Origin: JAJFTV01 sp964426355
Lineage (GTDB): Bacteria > Chloroflexota > Anaerolineae > Anaerolineales > Anaerolineaceae
Assembly (NCBI GenBank): GCA_964426355.1
Contig: CAYRRA010000189.1
Location: 1 to 8,364 of the forward strand
DNA: 8,364 nucleotides
Reading direction: 5' to 3'
Below the pieces are notes generated by a model that was not told the origin of the DNA, did no database searches, and was given only the letters and a program-made list of their open reading frames with translations. Within the stretch, counting starts at the first letter, position 1. The number at the start of each line of letters is the position of its first letter. Made by a program: the position numbers and the translations under genes. This document shows positions 1 through 7,472 of the stretch, in pieces.

Positions 1-36
1 CAGTAAAATGGGGCGGACTCTGTCGATAAGTTTCAT
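1..36 (-). CDS. Possible 5' end of a gene running off the left edge (unidentified)
   Basis: An ATG on the minus strand at 36-34 opens a frame that stays open to the window edge (12 codons, MKLIDRVRPILL). An AAGG ribosome-binding site lies at 44-47, 7 nt before the ATG. A good promoter (99-126) sits about 55 nt upstream of the start on the same strand. The product cannot be identified from 12 residues. The start rests only on the ribosome-binding site and the promoter; the same frame is also open further upstream (back to about position 85, without an ATG), so a longer start such as TTG at 72 is possible. It may also not be a gene. Confidence 0.4.
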   Translation of the reverse strand, partial: MKLIDRVRPILL

Positions 37-98
37 CAACTTGCCTTTCTCAAAAATGATGGTAATATCCAAAGCTGTCGGGCTAAATCACATCTATA

Positions 99-126
99 AT
101 TTTATTGAGAACGATCCCGAAGTCAA
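99..126 (-). promoter_or_regulatory. Sigma70-type promoter reading left
   Basis: On the minus strand, TTGACT (121-126, 5 of 6 to consensus) is followed by a 16-bp spacer and TAAAAT (99-104, 5 of 6). The predicted start point is near 92. It points to the possible minus-strand gene starting at 36. This is a sequence match only. Confidence 0.5.
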
Positions 127-238
127 TTCCATCAGATGCAGGAGTAAACATTTCTCTTAGAACAGGTAGAGCCTTCCTTATATGGAATATTGAACATTTC
201 TCCCGCGAAATGCTTCAACAGTAATAGAACACAGTCTA

Positions 239-282
239 TAAAAAACCTCCGCATTGGGCTTTCCCAGAGGATGCAGGGGGGT
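239..282 (-). terminator. Terminator-like hairpin on the minus strand, with no obvious gene to terminate
   Basis: Read on the minus strand, a long imperfect hairpin is followed directly by a run of six T (240-245 on the plus strand are all A). Paired blocks are 245-250 with 277-282 (one G-U pair), 251-254 with 271-274 (GCAT/ATGC), and 255-258 with 263-266 (TGGG/CCCA), with a CTTT loop and a 4-nt bulge at 267-270. On the plus strand the hairpin is followed by A residues, so it is not a plus-strand terminator. No minus-strand gene is recognisable upstream of it; it could stop antisense transcripts from the SNF2 gene or end a small RNA. Confidence 0.4.
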
Positions 283-296
283 AAAAAACACTCACA

Positions 297-333
297 TAAC
301 ACCGCGTGCGTATAAATGCGTTTTCTGGTGTTA
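297..333. repeat. Inverted repeat TAACACC / GGTGTTA upstream of the SNF2 gene
   Basis: TAACACC (297-303) and GGTGTTA (327-333) are perfect 7-bp inverted repeats separated by 23 nt. The right half overlaps the possible -10 element of the SNF2 promoter. Between them TGCGT occurs twice (307-311 and 317-321). This could be an operator or chance; nothing identifies a binding protein. Confidence 0.3.
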
Positions 334-337
334 AAAT
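329..337 (+). promoter_or_regulatory. Possible extended -10 promoter of the SNF2 gene
   Basis: TGTTAAAAT fits an extended -10 (TGnTAAAAT). No convincing -35 box is seen 16-18 bp upstream. The predicted transcript would start near 344, about 30 nt before the ATG at 375. The ribosome-binding site AGGA lies at 364-367. Confidence 0.35.
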
Positions 338-374
338 GAGAACGTGAGACAAAATAAAAAGATAGGACACGATC

Positions 375-3300
375 ATGGTACCCCTCACCTTTCAACATTT
401 TAAAAATTTCCCCTATTTCCGTTTTGCAGACCATAAAACGGTAGAGCGTGGGCGTGCCTACTACAGAGAAGGTCGTGTCTGGGATGTGGATATATCTGAT
501 GATGAAGCCATTTGCATGGTAGACGGTGATAGTGGTGAATACAGCGTAAAAATCCGAGTGGACGGGAAATCAGGACGGCTTTACTTCAAATGCAACTGTC
601 CCTACGCAGCGGATCATTTTTGTAAACACATGGTGGCAGCGTCGCTTGAGGTTGCCGAGGTTCTCCAAACCGTAGAAGAAGATGAGGAGTTTTTTGTTGA
701 GGAAGAGGAAGAGGAGCAGAATTCATTCCGGCAGCCCAGCCTTGCCCAATCGAGAGGCAGGTGGAAATCACAGCTCGATTCGGTGATCCAGCGTTTCTCA
801 AAGGCATCTCATTCAAGACCAACCCCACAGTATTATGCTGCTGTATTCTTGCTCAAAAGAGAAGACTATTATTCTTCCAGTTACTTTTCTTTCAGCCCAT
901 ATTTAGTCAAGGCAAAGGCGTGGGAGCCGTTGCAGGGATTTGCAAAAGACGATGCAAAAGCAGTCAATGACCTCCTCAAGGCTAGTTTTCAATGGTACCG
1001 GTATGGTGAAGTACCATATACACAGCTCAATCCGGCGGGGTGTCTCAACCTCAACCCGGAAGCCGTCAACCTGCTCAGTTTCCTCAATCAGTATTCACGT
1101 TACTACGGGGCAGCGACTCCGTTTACCAGCTATTTTCCCCTACTTGCGCAGATGGGCATTCCAGTTTTTGTGTTCAGCAATTCAAAAAAAGCAATCGAAA
1201 AGTCGGTTGAGATTCTCCCCAATCCAGCAGAAGTTCAAATTACATTGACCCACCAGGACGGCAGTTTCGTTTTACAAGCCGGGTTGGTAAACGAAGCATT
1301 TTCACCTGGTATGCACACTGTCGATGTTATTTCCCACAATCCTACCTGGATCCTGATAGATCATTATCTCACCCCGCTCAAGAATTCTGACCACTTCAAT
1401 ATCTTATCTTCCTTTCCTGTTGTGGTTCCGGAGAACGAAACAGAATCATTCCGTCAATCTTATCTCCCCCGCATCGCCGAGACCTTTTCCATCCGAAGCG
1501 ACCTGTTAAACTGGCAGGATATCCTGTCAGATCCTATTCCTCGCCTTTACCTGTTTGATAATAAAGAGAATAAATTACGGGCAGAACTCCGCTTTGCTTA
1601 CGGTGAATCTGAAATGCCAGCCTCAAAAGCGCCTGAGTTTTTGTCAATCCATACCATTCCTGAAACATGGAATTTGCAGCGAATCCACCGCCAACATCAG
1701 CGCGAACAAGAATTTTATCAAATGCTTGTTGACCCCATTTACGGGTTGAAACGCGCCGGAAACCCTTTTCCTTACCATACCTTTCTGCTACGCGCCCGCA
1801 CCCATCCATTCGACTTTCTCGTGCAATCGGTACCCCTCTTGACTCAAGCAGGTTTTGAGATATACGGCGAAGAAAAACTGAAACTTGGTAAGATCAACCG
1901 TTCCACGCCCACACTACACGTGAATATCACCTCGGGGATTGATTGGTTTGACCTGCAAGCGGTTGTTCAATATGGCGATCAACAAATATCCTTGAAGGAT
2001 GTGCAAAAATCGCTAAAGCGCGGTGAACGCTATATTAAACTTGCCGATGGCTCCGTGGGGCAAATTCCTGATGAATGGCTGGACAAATACAGGCATTTAT
2101 GGAACCTGGCACAAGAGACGTCCGATGGATACCGCGTGACCGACCTTCAACTGCCCCTGATGGATGCATTGTTGGAAGGCGAATCCTCGTTGCAAATCCC
2201 CCCTGATCTTGCACAACGCCGCGACCGTTTGCGCGGGTTTACACAAATCAAGCCGCAGCCGCTTCCACAAGGTTTCATGGGTGAGCTGCGCCCGTACCAA
2301 AAACATGGGTATGACTGGCTGCACTTCTTGCATGAGTATAAGTTTGGCGGCATCCTGGCAGATGATATGGGATTGGGAAAAACCATTCAGGTGCTGGCAT
2401 ACCTGCAATCGCTGCAAGAGAAACCACTGGCTGCATCCAATAGTGCATCAAGCAGTAAACAGGTAACCCTCCTGGTGGTACCCAAGAGCCTGGTAACGAA
2501 CTGGCAGCGCGAATCAGAAAAGTTCACCCCGGGTCTCCGTTTTCTCGAATACCTGGGGAACGCGCGGGATAGAAATACAGCGGTTTTCAAAGAATATGAT
2601 GTCATTCTGACCACTTATGGCACCATGCTGCGTGATATTGAGATATTGCGAGAGTTCACATTCCACCACGTCATCCTGGATGAATCGCAAGCCATCAAGA
2701 ACCCGCTGGCTAAGTGTACCCGGGCAGCACGCTTACTCAAGGCTGAACACCGACTGGTGATGACTGGCACGCCTGTTGAAAACAACACCTTCGAGCTGTG
2801 GTCTCAATTCGCATTTATCAACCCTGGTTTGCTTGGCGGGATGGATGAATTTAAACGCGAATTTGCAAACCCCATTGAAAGCCGGCAGGATGAACAGTCT
2901 GCTGCTACCCTGCGAAAACTGGTATATCCTTTTATCCTTCGCCGCACAAAAGCGCAGGTCGCGCCTGAACTGCCACCGCGCACCGAGCGCATCGTCTACA
3001 CCGACATGGACCCGGCTCAGAAAAAGTTATACGCCCAGACTCGCGAACGTTACCGCGCGGAATTGCTCGGATTAATTGAAAGCAAAGGCATGAACAACGC
3101 GCGCATGAAAGTACTCGAAGGGCTTCTACGCCTGCGGCAGATTGCAGTTCATCCTGCCCTGGTGGAACCATCTTATCACGGTGCAGCACCCAAGTTCGAA
3201 AGATTACTCGAAACACTGGAAACCCTGCAAGCCGAGGGACATAAGGCGCTCATATTTTCACAATTTGTTGAAACGTTAAAGTTGATCCGCCGTGAATTGG

Positions 3301-3692
3301 ACGCAAACAAGATACAATACGCATATCTGGATGGGAGGACGCGCAACCGCCAGGAATGCGTCGATGCCTTTCAAAAGAATGCCTCAATCTCTTTCTTTCT
3401 CATCAGCTTAAAAGCGGGCGGGGTGGGTTTGAACCTGACTGCTGCCGATTACGTCATTCATATTGACCCGTGGTGGAACCCCGCTGTGGAAATGCAAGCC
3501 AGCGACCGCGCCCACCGGATTGGGCAAGACAAACCGGTCTTCATTTACAAACTCATTGCGCGGGACACTGTGGAGGAAAAGATTCTGCAACTCCAGGAGA
3601 AAAAGCGCGCATTGGTTGAAAACTTGATTGCCTCCGAAACCAGTTTCTTTAAGTCACTGAGCCAGGAAGATGTAAAAGTATTGTTCGAGTAA
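375..3692 (+). CDS. SWIM zinc-finger SNF2-family DEAD/DEAH-box ATPase/helicase
   Basis: Complete 1105-residue superfamily 2 ATPase of the SNF2/RapA type. Such proteins use ATP to translocate on double-stranded DNA and displace bound proteins such as RNA polymerase; the exact role of this one is not known. An N-terminal SWIM zinc-binding motif (CxC-x7-CxH; C73, C75, C83, H85) is followed by an acidic run (about 101-115) and a roughly 500-residue middle region without clear motifs, probably the associated domain usual in bacterial SWIM-SNF2 proteins. The ATPase core follows: LRPYQ at 638-642, Walker A DDMGLGKT at 663-670, a DESQ box at 769-772 in place of DEAH, TGTP at 797-800, then the second RecA lobe with SLKAGGVGLNL at 1011-1021 and arginine-finger motif DRAHRIGQ at 1044-1051. 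All catalytic motifs are intact. The ATG has an AGGA site 7 nt upstream. The gene stands alone, with no methylase or nuclease neighbour. Confidence 0.95.
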   Translation: MVPLTFQHFKNFPYFRFADHKTVERGRAYYREGRVWDVDISDDEAICMVDGDSGEYSVKIRVDGKSGRLYFKCNCPYAADHFCKHMVAASLEVAEVLQTVEEDEEFFVEEEEEEQNSFRQPSLAQSRGRWKSQLDSVIQRFSKASHSRPTPQYYAAVFLLKREDYYSSSYFSFSPYLVKAKAWEPLQGFAKDDAKAVNDLLKASFQWYRYGEVPYTQLNPAGCLNLNPEAVNLLSFLNQYSRYYGAATPFTSYFPLLAQMGIPVFVFSNSKKAIEKSVEILPNPAEVQITLTHQDGSFVLQAGLVNEAFSPGMHTVDVISHNPTWILIDHYLTPLKNSDHFNILSSFPVVVPENETESFRQSYLPRIAETFSIRSDLLNWQDILSDPIPRLYLFDNKENKLRAELRFAYGESEMPASKAPEFLSIHTIPETWNLQRIHRQHQREQEFYQMLVDPIYGLKRAGNPFPYHTFLLRARTHPFDFLVQSVPLLTQAGFEIYGEEKLKLGKINRSTPTLHVNITSGIDWFDLQAVVQYGDQQISLKDVQKSLKRGERYIKLADGSVGQIPDEWLDKYRHLWNLAQETSDGYRVTDLQLPLMDALLEGESSLQIPPDLAQRRDRLRGFTQIKPQPLPQGFMGELRPYQKHGYDWLHFLHEYKFGGILADDMGLGKTIQVLAYLQSLQEKPLAASNSASSSKQVTLLVVPKSLVTNWQRESEKFTPGLRFLEYLGNARDRNTAVFKEYDVILTTYGTMLRDIEILREFTFHHVILDESQAIKNPLAKCTRAARLLKAEHRLVMTGTPVENNTFELWSQFAFINPGLLGGMDEFKREFANPIESRQDEQSAATLRKLVYPFILRRTKAQVAPELPPRTERIVYTDMDPAQKKLYAQTRERYRAELLGLIESKGMNNARMKVLEGLLRLRQIAVHPALVEPSYHGAAPKFERLLETLETLQAEGHKALIFSQFVETLKLIRRELDANKIQYAYLDGRTRNRQECVDAFQKNASISFFLISLKAGGVGLNLTAADYVIHIDPWWNPAVEMQASDRAHRIGQDKPVFIYKLIARDTVEEKILQLQEKKRALVENLIASETSFFKSLSQEDVKVLFE

Positions 3693-3751
3693 CGTCTTTT
3701 ATTGCTAATCCAATTCTCATTCTTTTTTTTTGAAATCATGTAAAATTGACA

Positions 3752-3775
3752 TAATTGGTGGTAATACACCAGTTA
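3752..3775. promoter_or_regulatory. 24-bp dyad, candidate operator of the peroxiredoxin-exporter operon
   Basis: TAATTGGTG (3752-3760) and CACCAGTTA (3767-3775) form a 9-bp inverted repeat around a 6-bp centre, with one T-G mismatch. A TTGACA sequence (3746-3751) abuts it but has no good -10 at normal spacing. A TAAAAT (3741-3746) just upstream could be a -10 with a poor -35. The symmetry and size resemble operators of dimeric repressors such as TetR-type proteins, but no regulator gene is in the window. It could instead be an RNA hairpin. Confidence 0.4.
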
Positions 3776-3831
3776 AATGGTACATTCCCTTAAAAAATCT
3801 TAACACTGGGAAATCGATCAGAACGAAGGAA

Positions 3832-3869
3832 CTCAGCCCAGGGAATACATTTTTATTCACAAAGCTGAG
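3832..3869 (+). other. Leader hairpin upstream of the peroxiredoxin-like gene
   Basis: CTCAGC (3832-3837) pairs with GCTGAG (3864-3869). Inside it GAATA (3843-3847) pairs with TATTC (3854-3858), with 5-nt internal loops and a 6-nt apical loop. It lies 31 nt before the start codon in a 208-nt region without a gene. There is no T-run after it, so it is not an intrinsic terminator. Function unknown; it may be chance. Confidence 0.3.
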
Positions 3870-3900
3870 GGTCTGCTATCCAGTGGCATACAGGAGGAGC

Positions 3901-4506
3901 ATGGCAAAAGACAAACACCTGAATTTCAACCGTAGTGCACCCGATCTGACGCTGCAAAATACTGCCGGTGAACCCGTGCAGCTTTCCAGTCTTTGGGCGC
4001 AGCGCCCGCTGCTGCTGGCTTTTACCCGTCATTTTGGCTGCACGCAGTGCAAAGAGATGTTAGAAGAACTGGTGACCGGGCGCGTGCAAATTGAAAATGC
4101 CGGGCTTTCGATTGCAGTCATTACACAAGGCGCGCCGGAAGAAACAGCCATCTTTGCAGAAAAATACGCCCCCGGTTTGCTGGTTCTGTGCGACCCGGAA
4201 CGCAAGGCGTACCAGGCTTATGGTCTGGAACAGGGCAGCCTGTTTCAAACCTTTCTAAACCTGAAGGTACTCAAAGCTGTGGCACGCTCGCGCAAAAAAG
4301 GCTATAAGGTCGACCCGCCACCCCCAGGTCAGGACGCCATGCAAATGTCCGGTACCTTCATCATCAGCCAGGGCGGGCGCGTTGTTCTGCCATTTTATTA
4401 TGACCATATCGCCGATCACCCGTCGTTGGATTTACTGGTGAACGGTGTACTTTCAACCCGCTGGGATCAACCGTTCGATGGTCCGGTCGGTCCTGGTGTA
4501 GATTAA
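3901..4506 (+). CDS. Peroxiredoxin-like (AhpC/TSA-type) thioredoxin-fold protein
   Basis: A 201-residue cytoplasmic protein of the thioredoxin-fold superfamily, closest in look to the peroxiredoxin-like AhpC-TSA families. The N-terminal pattern (SAPDLTLQNTAGEPVQLSSL) is typical of peroxiredoxins. It leads to a strand and a redox motif FGCTQC with C47 and C50 at the start of the first helix, consistent with a thiol-disulfide or peroxide-reducing activity. A CxxC in place of the classical peroxiredoxin TxxC is typical of the peroxiredoxin-like subgroup, so peroxidase activity is inference. Start: ATG 3901 directly follows a strong AGGAGG (3892-3897, spacing 3). The frame is open back to a TTG at 3730, but that extension has no family resemblance and carries the leader elements. 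No signal peptide. It ends 25 nt before the adaptor gene and is probably the first gene of that operon, suggesting a redox or stress link to the exporter. Confidence 0.85.
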   Translation: MAKDKHLNFNRSAPDLTLQNTAGEPVQLSSLWAQRPLLLAFTRHFGCTQCKEMLEELVTGRVQIENAGLSIAVITQGAPEETAIFAEKYAPGLLVLCDPERKAYQAYGLEQGSLFQTFLNLKVLKAVARSRKKGYKVDPPPPGQDAMQMSGTFIISQGGRVVLPFYYDHIADHPSLDLLVNGVLSTRWDQPFDGPVGPGVD

Positions 4507-4531
4507 TGCCTTATATTTGGAGAGGAAGTCT

Positions 4532-5485
4532 ATGAAAAAATTCTTATTGTTATCCCTGATGATAATTTCCTTGCTCATCCTTTCGGCGTGCAGCGCCGAA
4601 CCGGCAGCATCGCCTGAGGAAACGGCTGCCATCAGAGCAGCCGCAGATGTGTTAATCGCCGAGGGGCGGCTGCTCCCTAAAAATGTGATGGAGCAATCCT
4701 TTTCCATCCCCGGACAGGTCGCTGAGGTGTTGGTGGAAGATGGCGACCAGGTACAGGCAGGGCAGGTTCTTGCACGCTTGAACGATTCTCCCGAAGCGCG
4801 GCTCGCGCTGGCACGCGCTCAACAGGAAGCCCTCTCAGCCCAACAGGCATTGGACGCACTGCAATCGGCTGCCAGCGTGAACCTGGCGCAAAGCAAATTG
4901 GAAGTCATCGCAGCAGAGGAACGCCTGGAAGACGCGCAGGAGGCGCATGAAGATGACCCCACCGATGAAACGCAAGCCAATCTTGAGGCTGCCGAGGCGC
5001 TTTTAGAGCAGGCGCAGGATGAACAGGAAAAATTAGAAAGCGGTGCGGGCGTAAACCCCGATCAGTTCGCCGCTGCTGAAGCCCGGTTGCAATCGGCAGA
5101 AGCAGCCATCGTCAGCGCACAGGCAGCCATCGATGCGCTTGAACTGAAAGCGAGCATGGACGGCACGCTGGTCGACGTCACTTTACAGGTCGGGCAGCGG
5201 GTAACAGCAGGTCAGCCAGTGCTCACCGTGGCTGATTTCTCAAAGTGGGTCATCAAGACCGACAACCTGACCGAGGCAAAAGTGGTGAAGGTATCCCTTG
5301 GGCAGCCGGTCAGCGTTGTGCTCGATGCCCTGCCCGGGCAAACTTTCATCGGCGAGGTAACGCACATCAACACCCGCTATGAAGAAAAGCGCGGCGACAT
5401 CACCTATACGGCGACCATCAGGCTCACCCAAACCGATCCGCAAATGCGTTGGGGCATGACCGCCGCGGTAACATTCACCCCGTAA
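4532..5485 (+). CDS. HlyD/DevB-type periplasmic-adaptor (membrane fusion) lipoprotein of an ABC exporter
   Basis: A 317-residue adaptor of a MacAB/DevBCA-like exporter, placed outside the cytoplasmic membrane to link or gate the transporter. It begins with a lipoprotein signal peptide: KK, a hydrophobic stretch (4-17) and lipobox LSAC with lipidated C20. Half of a biotinyl-lipoyl-like domain is at about 58-85 (GQVAEVLVEDGDQVQAGQVL). A long Ala/Glu/Gln-rich coiled-coil hairpin follows (about 86-204), then the second lipoyl half (about 205-235), then a beta-barrel-type C-terminal part with WGMTAAV near 307-313. Start: ATG 4532 has GGAGAGG at 4519-4525 and begins the signal peptide; an in-frame TTG at 4517 would bury that site and is rejected. 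It lies 25 nt after the peroxiredoxin-like gene and 18 nt before the permease. The coiled coil is shorter than in many Gram-negative adaptors. Substrate unknown. Confidence 0.9.
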   Translation: MKKFLLLSLMIISLLILSACSAEPAASPEETAAIRAAADVLIAEGRLLPKNVMEQSFSIPGQVAEVLVEDGDQVQAGQVLARLNDSPEARLALARAQQEALSAQQALDALQSAASVNLAQSKLEVIAAEERLEDAQEAHEDDPTDETQANLEAAEALLEQAQDEQEKLESGAGVNPDQFAAAEARLQSAEAAIVSAQAAIDALELKASMDGTLVDVTLQVGQRVTAGQPVLTVADFSKWVIKTDNLTEAKVVKVSLGQPVSVVLDALPGQTFIGEVTHINTRYEEKRGDITYTATIRLTQTDPQMRWGMTAAVTFTP

Positions 5486-5503
5486 GGCGGCAAGGAGCAG
5501 CTT

Positions 5504-6676
5504 ATGCAACAAATCTTGTCGATTTCAGGCTACCTGGCTGTCAAGGAGGTCTGGCGCAACCGCGGGCGTTTTCTGCTGGTCAGCCTGGTCATCGCACTGA
5601 TCACGCTGCTGGTGCTCTTCATCGCCGCGTTGGGCGAGGGGTTGGGCAATGGGAACCGCGAGTACATCTCCAAGCTGGATGCGCAGTTGATCGTCTACCA
5701 GGCGAAATCGGATTTCCTGATCCAGGCTAGCCGGCTGGGACGCGACCGCCTGGCGGCGGTGCGGCGCGTGGACGGTGTGGCAGATGCCGGGATGTTGGGA
5801 ACTGCCAGCGCGAACCTGGTCCTGGCGGAAGACACTGAACCGCTTAAAGTGGCTTTACTGGGCGTGGAACCGGGGCACACGGGCGAGCCGCAGGTGGTGC
5901 AAGGCAGACAACTCAGCACCGAACTCGCCGAAGAAGTCATCATCGACAGCAACACGGCTCTGCGCAGCGGGCTGGGGCTGGATGACATCCTCACCCTTCG
6001 CGTGACTCAAGGCACGCGCGATGAGTTTTTTAACTTGCGCGTGGTAGGAATCACCGATGGACAGCAATACTCCTTGCAGCCCTCCATTTTTGCGCCTTTC
6101 TTCACCTGGGACCGCGTTCGCCCCAAATCGGAAGCCGAAGTAAACAGCTCGAACCCGATTGCCAACGTCATCCTGGTGAAGCTGCAAGACCCGGCGCAGA
6201 TTGAAACCGTCAGCCAGCGGCTTGTTGCTCAGGTCAACAACATCGAAACAGCTACCCTGAAAGAAGCCATCCAGGCACTGCCGGGCTATTCGGCACAGCA
6301 AAGCACGCTCAATACGCAGGGCGGTTTTACCCTGTTCATCGGCGTGCTGGTAATTGGCGGTTTCTTCCAGATCCAGATTCTGCAAAAAGTAGCGCAAATT
6401 GGCGTGCTCAAAGCCATTGGAACTGCCAACCCCATCGTGGCGGCTGCATCCATCATCCAGATTGTGGTGGTGACGGTGATTGGCGTGGCGATTGGCGGCT
6501 TTCTGACGTTCTTGTTTTCGCTCACCTTTCCACCCACCGTACCGATTGTGTTTAACGGAACCACATCCGCCATCGCAATTGCGGCACTGCTTTTGATCGG
6601 TCCATTGGGCGGGCTGGTTTCCATCCGCTACGCGGTGCGTATCGAACCGCTCAAAGCACTGGGGTTATCCTCATGA
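5504..6676 (+). CDS. ABC transporter permease, FtsX/MacB/DevC type
   Basis: A 390-residue membrane subunit of the exporter. The topology is the four-helix MacB/FtsX plan: a cytoplasmic N-terminus with the VWRNRGRFLL pattern, TM1 at about 23-43, a large extracytoplasmic domain (about 45-270) of the MacB periplasmic-core kind, then TM2 (about 273-293), TM3 (about 311-337) and TM4 (about 354-375). The KVAQIGVLKAIGT segment (295-307) after TM2 is the conserved coupling region that contacts the ATPase, and the tail VRIEPLKALGL is typical of the family. AAGGAG at 5492-5497 supports ATG 5504. Its stop overlaps the possible upstream start of the ATPase (ATGA at 6673-6676), a sign of translational coupling. 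With the adaptor and ATPase it resembles DevBCA, but these families also export lipids, peptides and drugs, so the substrate is open. Confidence 0.92.
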   Translation: MQQILSISGYLAVKEVWRNRGRFLLVSLVIALITLLVLFIAALGEGLGNGNREYISKLDAQLIVYQAKSDFLIQASRLGRDRLAAVRRVDGVADAGMLGTASANLVLAEDTEPLKVALLGVEPGHTGEPQVVQGRQLSTELAEEVIIDSNTALRSGLGLDDILTLRVTQGTRDEFFNLRVVGITDGQQYSLQPSIFAPFFTWDRVRPKSEAEVNSSNPIANVILVKLQDPAQIETVSQRLVAQVNNIETATLKEAIQALPGYSAQQSTLNTQGGFTLFIGVLVIGGFFQIQILQKVAQIGVLKAIGTANPIVAAASIIQIVVVTVIGVAIGGFLTFLFSLTFPPTVPIVFNGTTSAIAIAALLLIGPLGGLVSIRYAVRIEPLKALGLSS

Positions 6677-6687
6677 GAGGCGCGGAT

Positions 6688-7416
6688 ATGAAAAACTACG
6701 CATTGGAAACCAAATCGGTGATCAAGACCTATCAAAGCGAATCGGGAACGATCCAGGCGGTGGATGATGTCTCCCTACAGGTGGAGGCGGGTGAATTTGT
6801 CGCGCTGGTTGGTCCCAGCGGCTCGGGTAAAACCACCATGCTCTCCATCCTGGCTGCGCTGCTCCAACCCACATCCGGACAGGTTCTGCTGGATGGGCAA
6901 GACCTGGCAGTGATGGACGAGAAAGAACGCGTGGAGATGCGTCGTCAAAAAATCGGGTTCACGTTCCAGGCGAACAACCTGGTGCCGTATTTAAGCGCAG
7001 TGGAAAATGTGGAGCTCATGCTGCGGCTGAATAATCAACTGAACAAGACCGGCAAACTGCGCGCGCGGGAACTGCTGGCGCGCCTGGGATTGGGCGAAAG
7101 ACTGCACAACCTGCCGGGGCAAATGTCCGGCGGGCAGCAGCAGCGCGTAGCGATTGCGCGCGCCCTCATCCACAACCCCAGCCTGGTGCTGGCAGACGAA
7201 CCCACCGCCAGCCTGGATACCGAGCGCGCCTACCAGGTGGTCGAGACGTTTGCCGGGTTGATCCACGAGCAGAAACGCGCCGGCATCATGGTCACGCATG
7301 ACCTGCGCATGTGCGAGTACGTGGACCGCGTTTTGCAGATGCGTGACGGCAAACTGGTGCAAATTTATACCAGCCGGGAAGAGATCATGCAGCTCGTGAA
7401 TGGCAACCGCCATTAA
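6688..7416 (+). CDS. ABC transporter ATP-binding protein, MacB/LolD/DevA type
   Basis: A 242-residue cytoplasmic ATPase that powers the exporter. All motifs are intact (numbered from the 6688 start): Walker A GPSGSGKTT at 42-50, Q-loop Gln94 in FTFQANNLVPYL, signature MSGGQQQR at 146-153 (Met for the usual Leu), Walker B LVLADEP with catalytic Glu171, D-loop SLD, and switch histidine His204 in VTHD. The short form with a TYQSESGTIQAVDDVSL start is typical of ATPases paired with FtsX-like permeases. Start: ATG 6688 has GAGG 7 nt upstream (6677-6680). The alternative ATG 6673 overlaps the permease stop (ATGA), adds five residues and has a weaker site; both are possible. It is the last gene of the operon, 56 nt before a terminator. 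Confidence 0.93.
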   Translation: MKNYALETKSVIKTYQSESGTIQAVDDVSLQVEAGEFVALVGPSGSGKTTMLSILAALLQPTSGQVLLDGQDLAVMDEKERVEMRRQKIGFTFQANNLVPYLSAVENVELMLRLNNQLNKTGKLRARELLARLGLGERLHNLPGQMSGGQQQRVAIARALIHNPSLVLADEPTASLDTERAYQVVETFAGLIHEQKRAGIMVTHDLRMCEYVDRVLQMRDGKLVQIYTSREEIMQLVNGNRH

Positions 7417-7472
7417 ATTAAAAACGGGATGCAGCCCAACCTGTTTACTTAAAAACGGATATTTAGATGGTC

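Noticed and set aside
83..151. Minus-strand 22-codon frame (MFTPASDGIDFGIVLNKIIDVI) followed in another frame by open sequence to the left edge, resembling a frameshifted gene remnant
   Set aside because: It is short, has no recognised family, and overlaps a well-formed leftward promoter (99-126). A leader with a gene starting at 36 explains the region more simply.
132..434. Minus-strand open frame of 100 codons overlapping the SNF2 start
   Set aside because: It has no recognisable protein pattern, overlaps the start of a certain gene and crosses the terminator-like hairpin at 239-282.
375..3692. SNF2 gene as part of a phage-defence system such as DISARM
   Set aside because: There is no methyltransferase, phospholipase-D or other defence gene beside it, and the SWIM finger points to the general bacterial SNF2 group.
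3693..3731. T-run at 3723-3731 as a terminator of the SNF2 gene
   Set aside because: No GC-rich hairpin precedes the T-run.
3730..3900. 57-residue N-terminal extension of the peroxiredoxin-like protein from TTG 3730
   Set aside because: The extension has no family resemblance and contains the dyad and leader hairpin. ATG 3901 follows AGGAGG and begins a normal peroxiredoxin-like N-terminus.
5855..6397. 180-codon minus-strand frame inside the permease gene
   Set aside because: It is opposite a well-supported membrane protein gene and shows no family features; it is a shadow of codon bias. The same holds for the minus-strand frame at 6991-7413.
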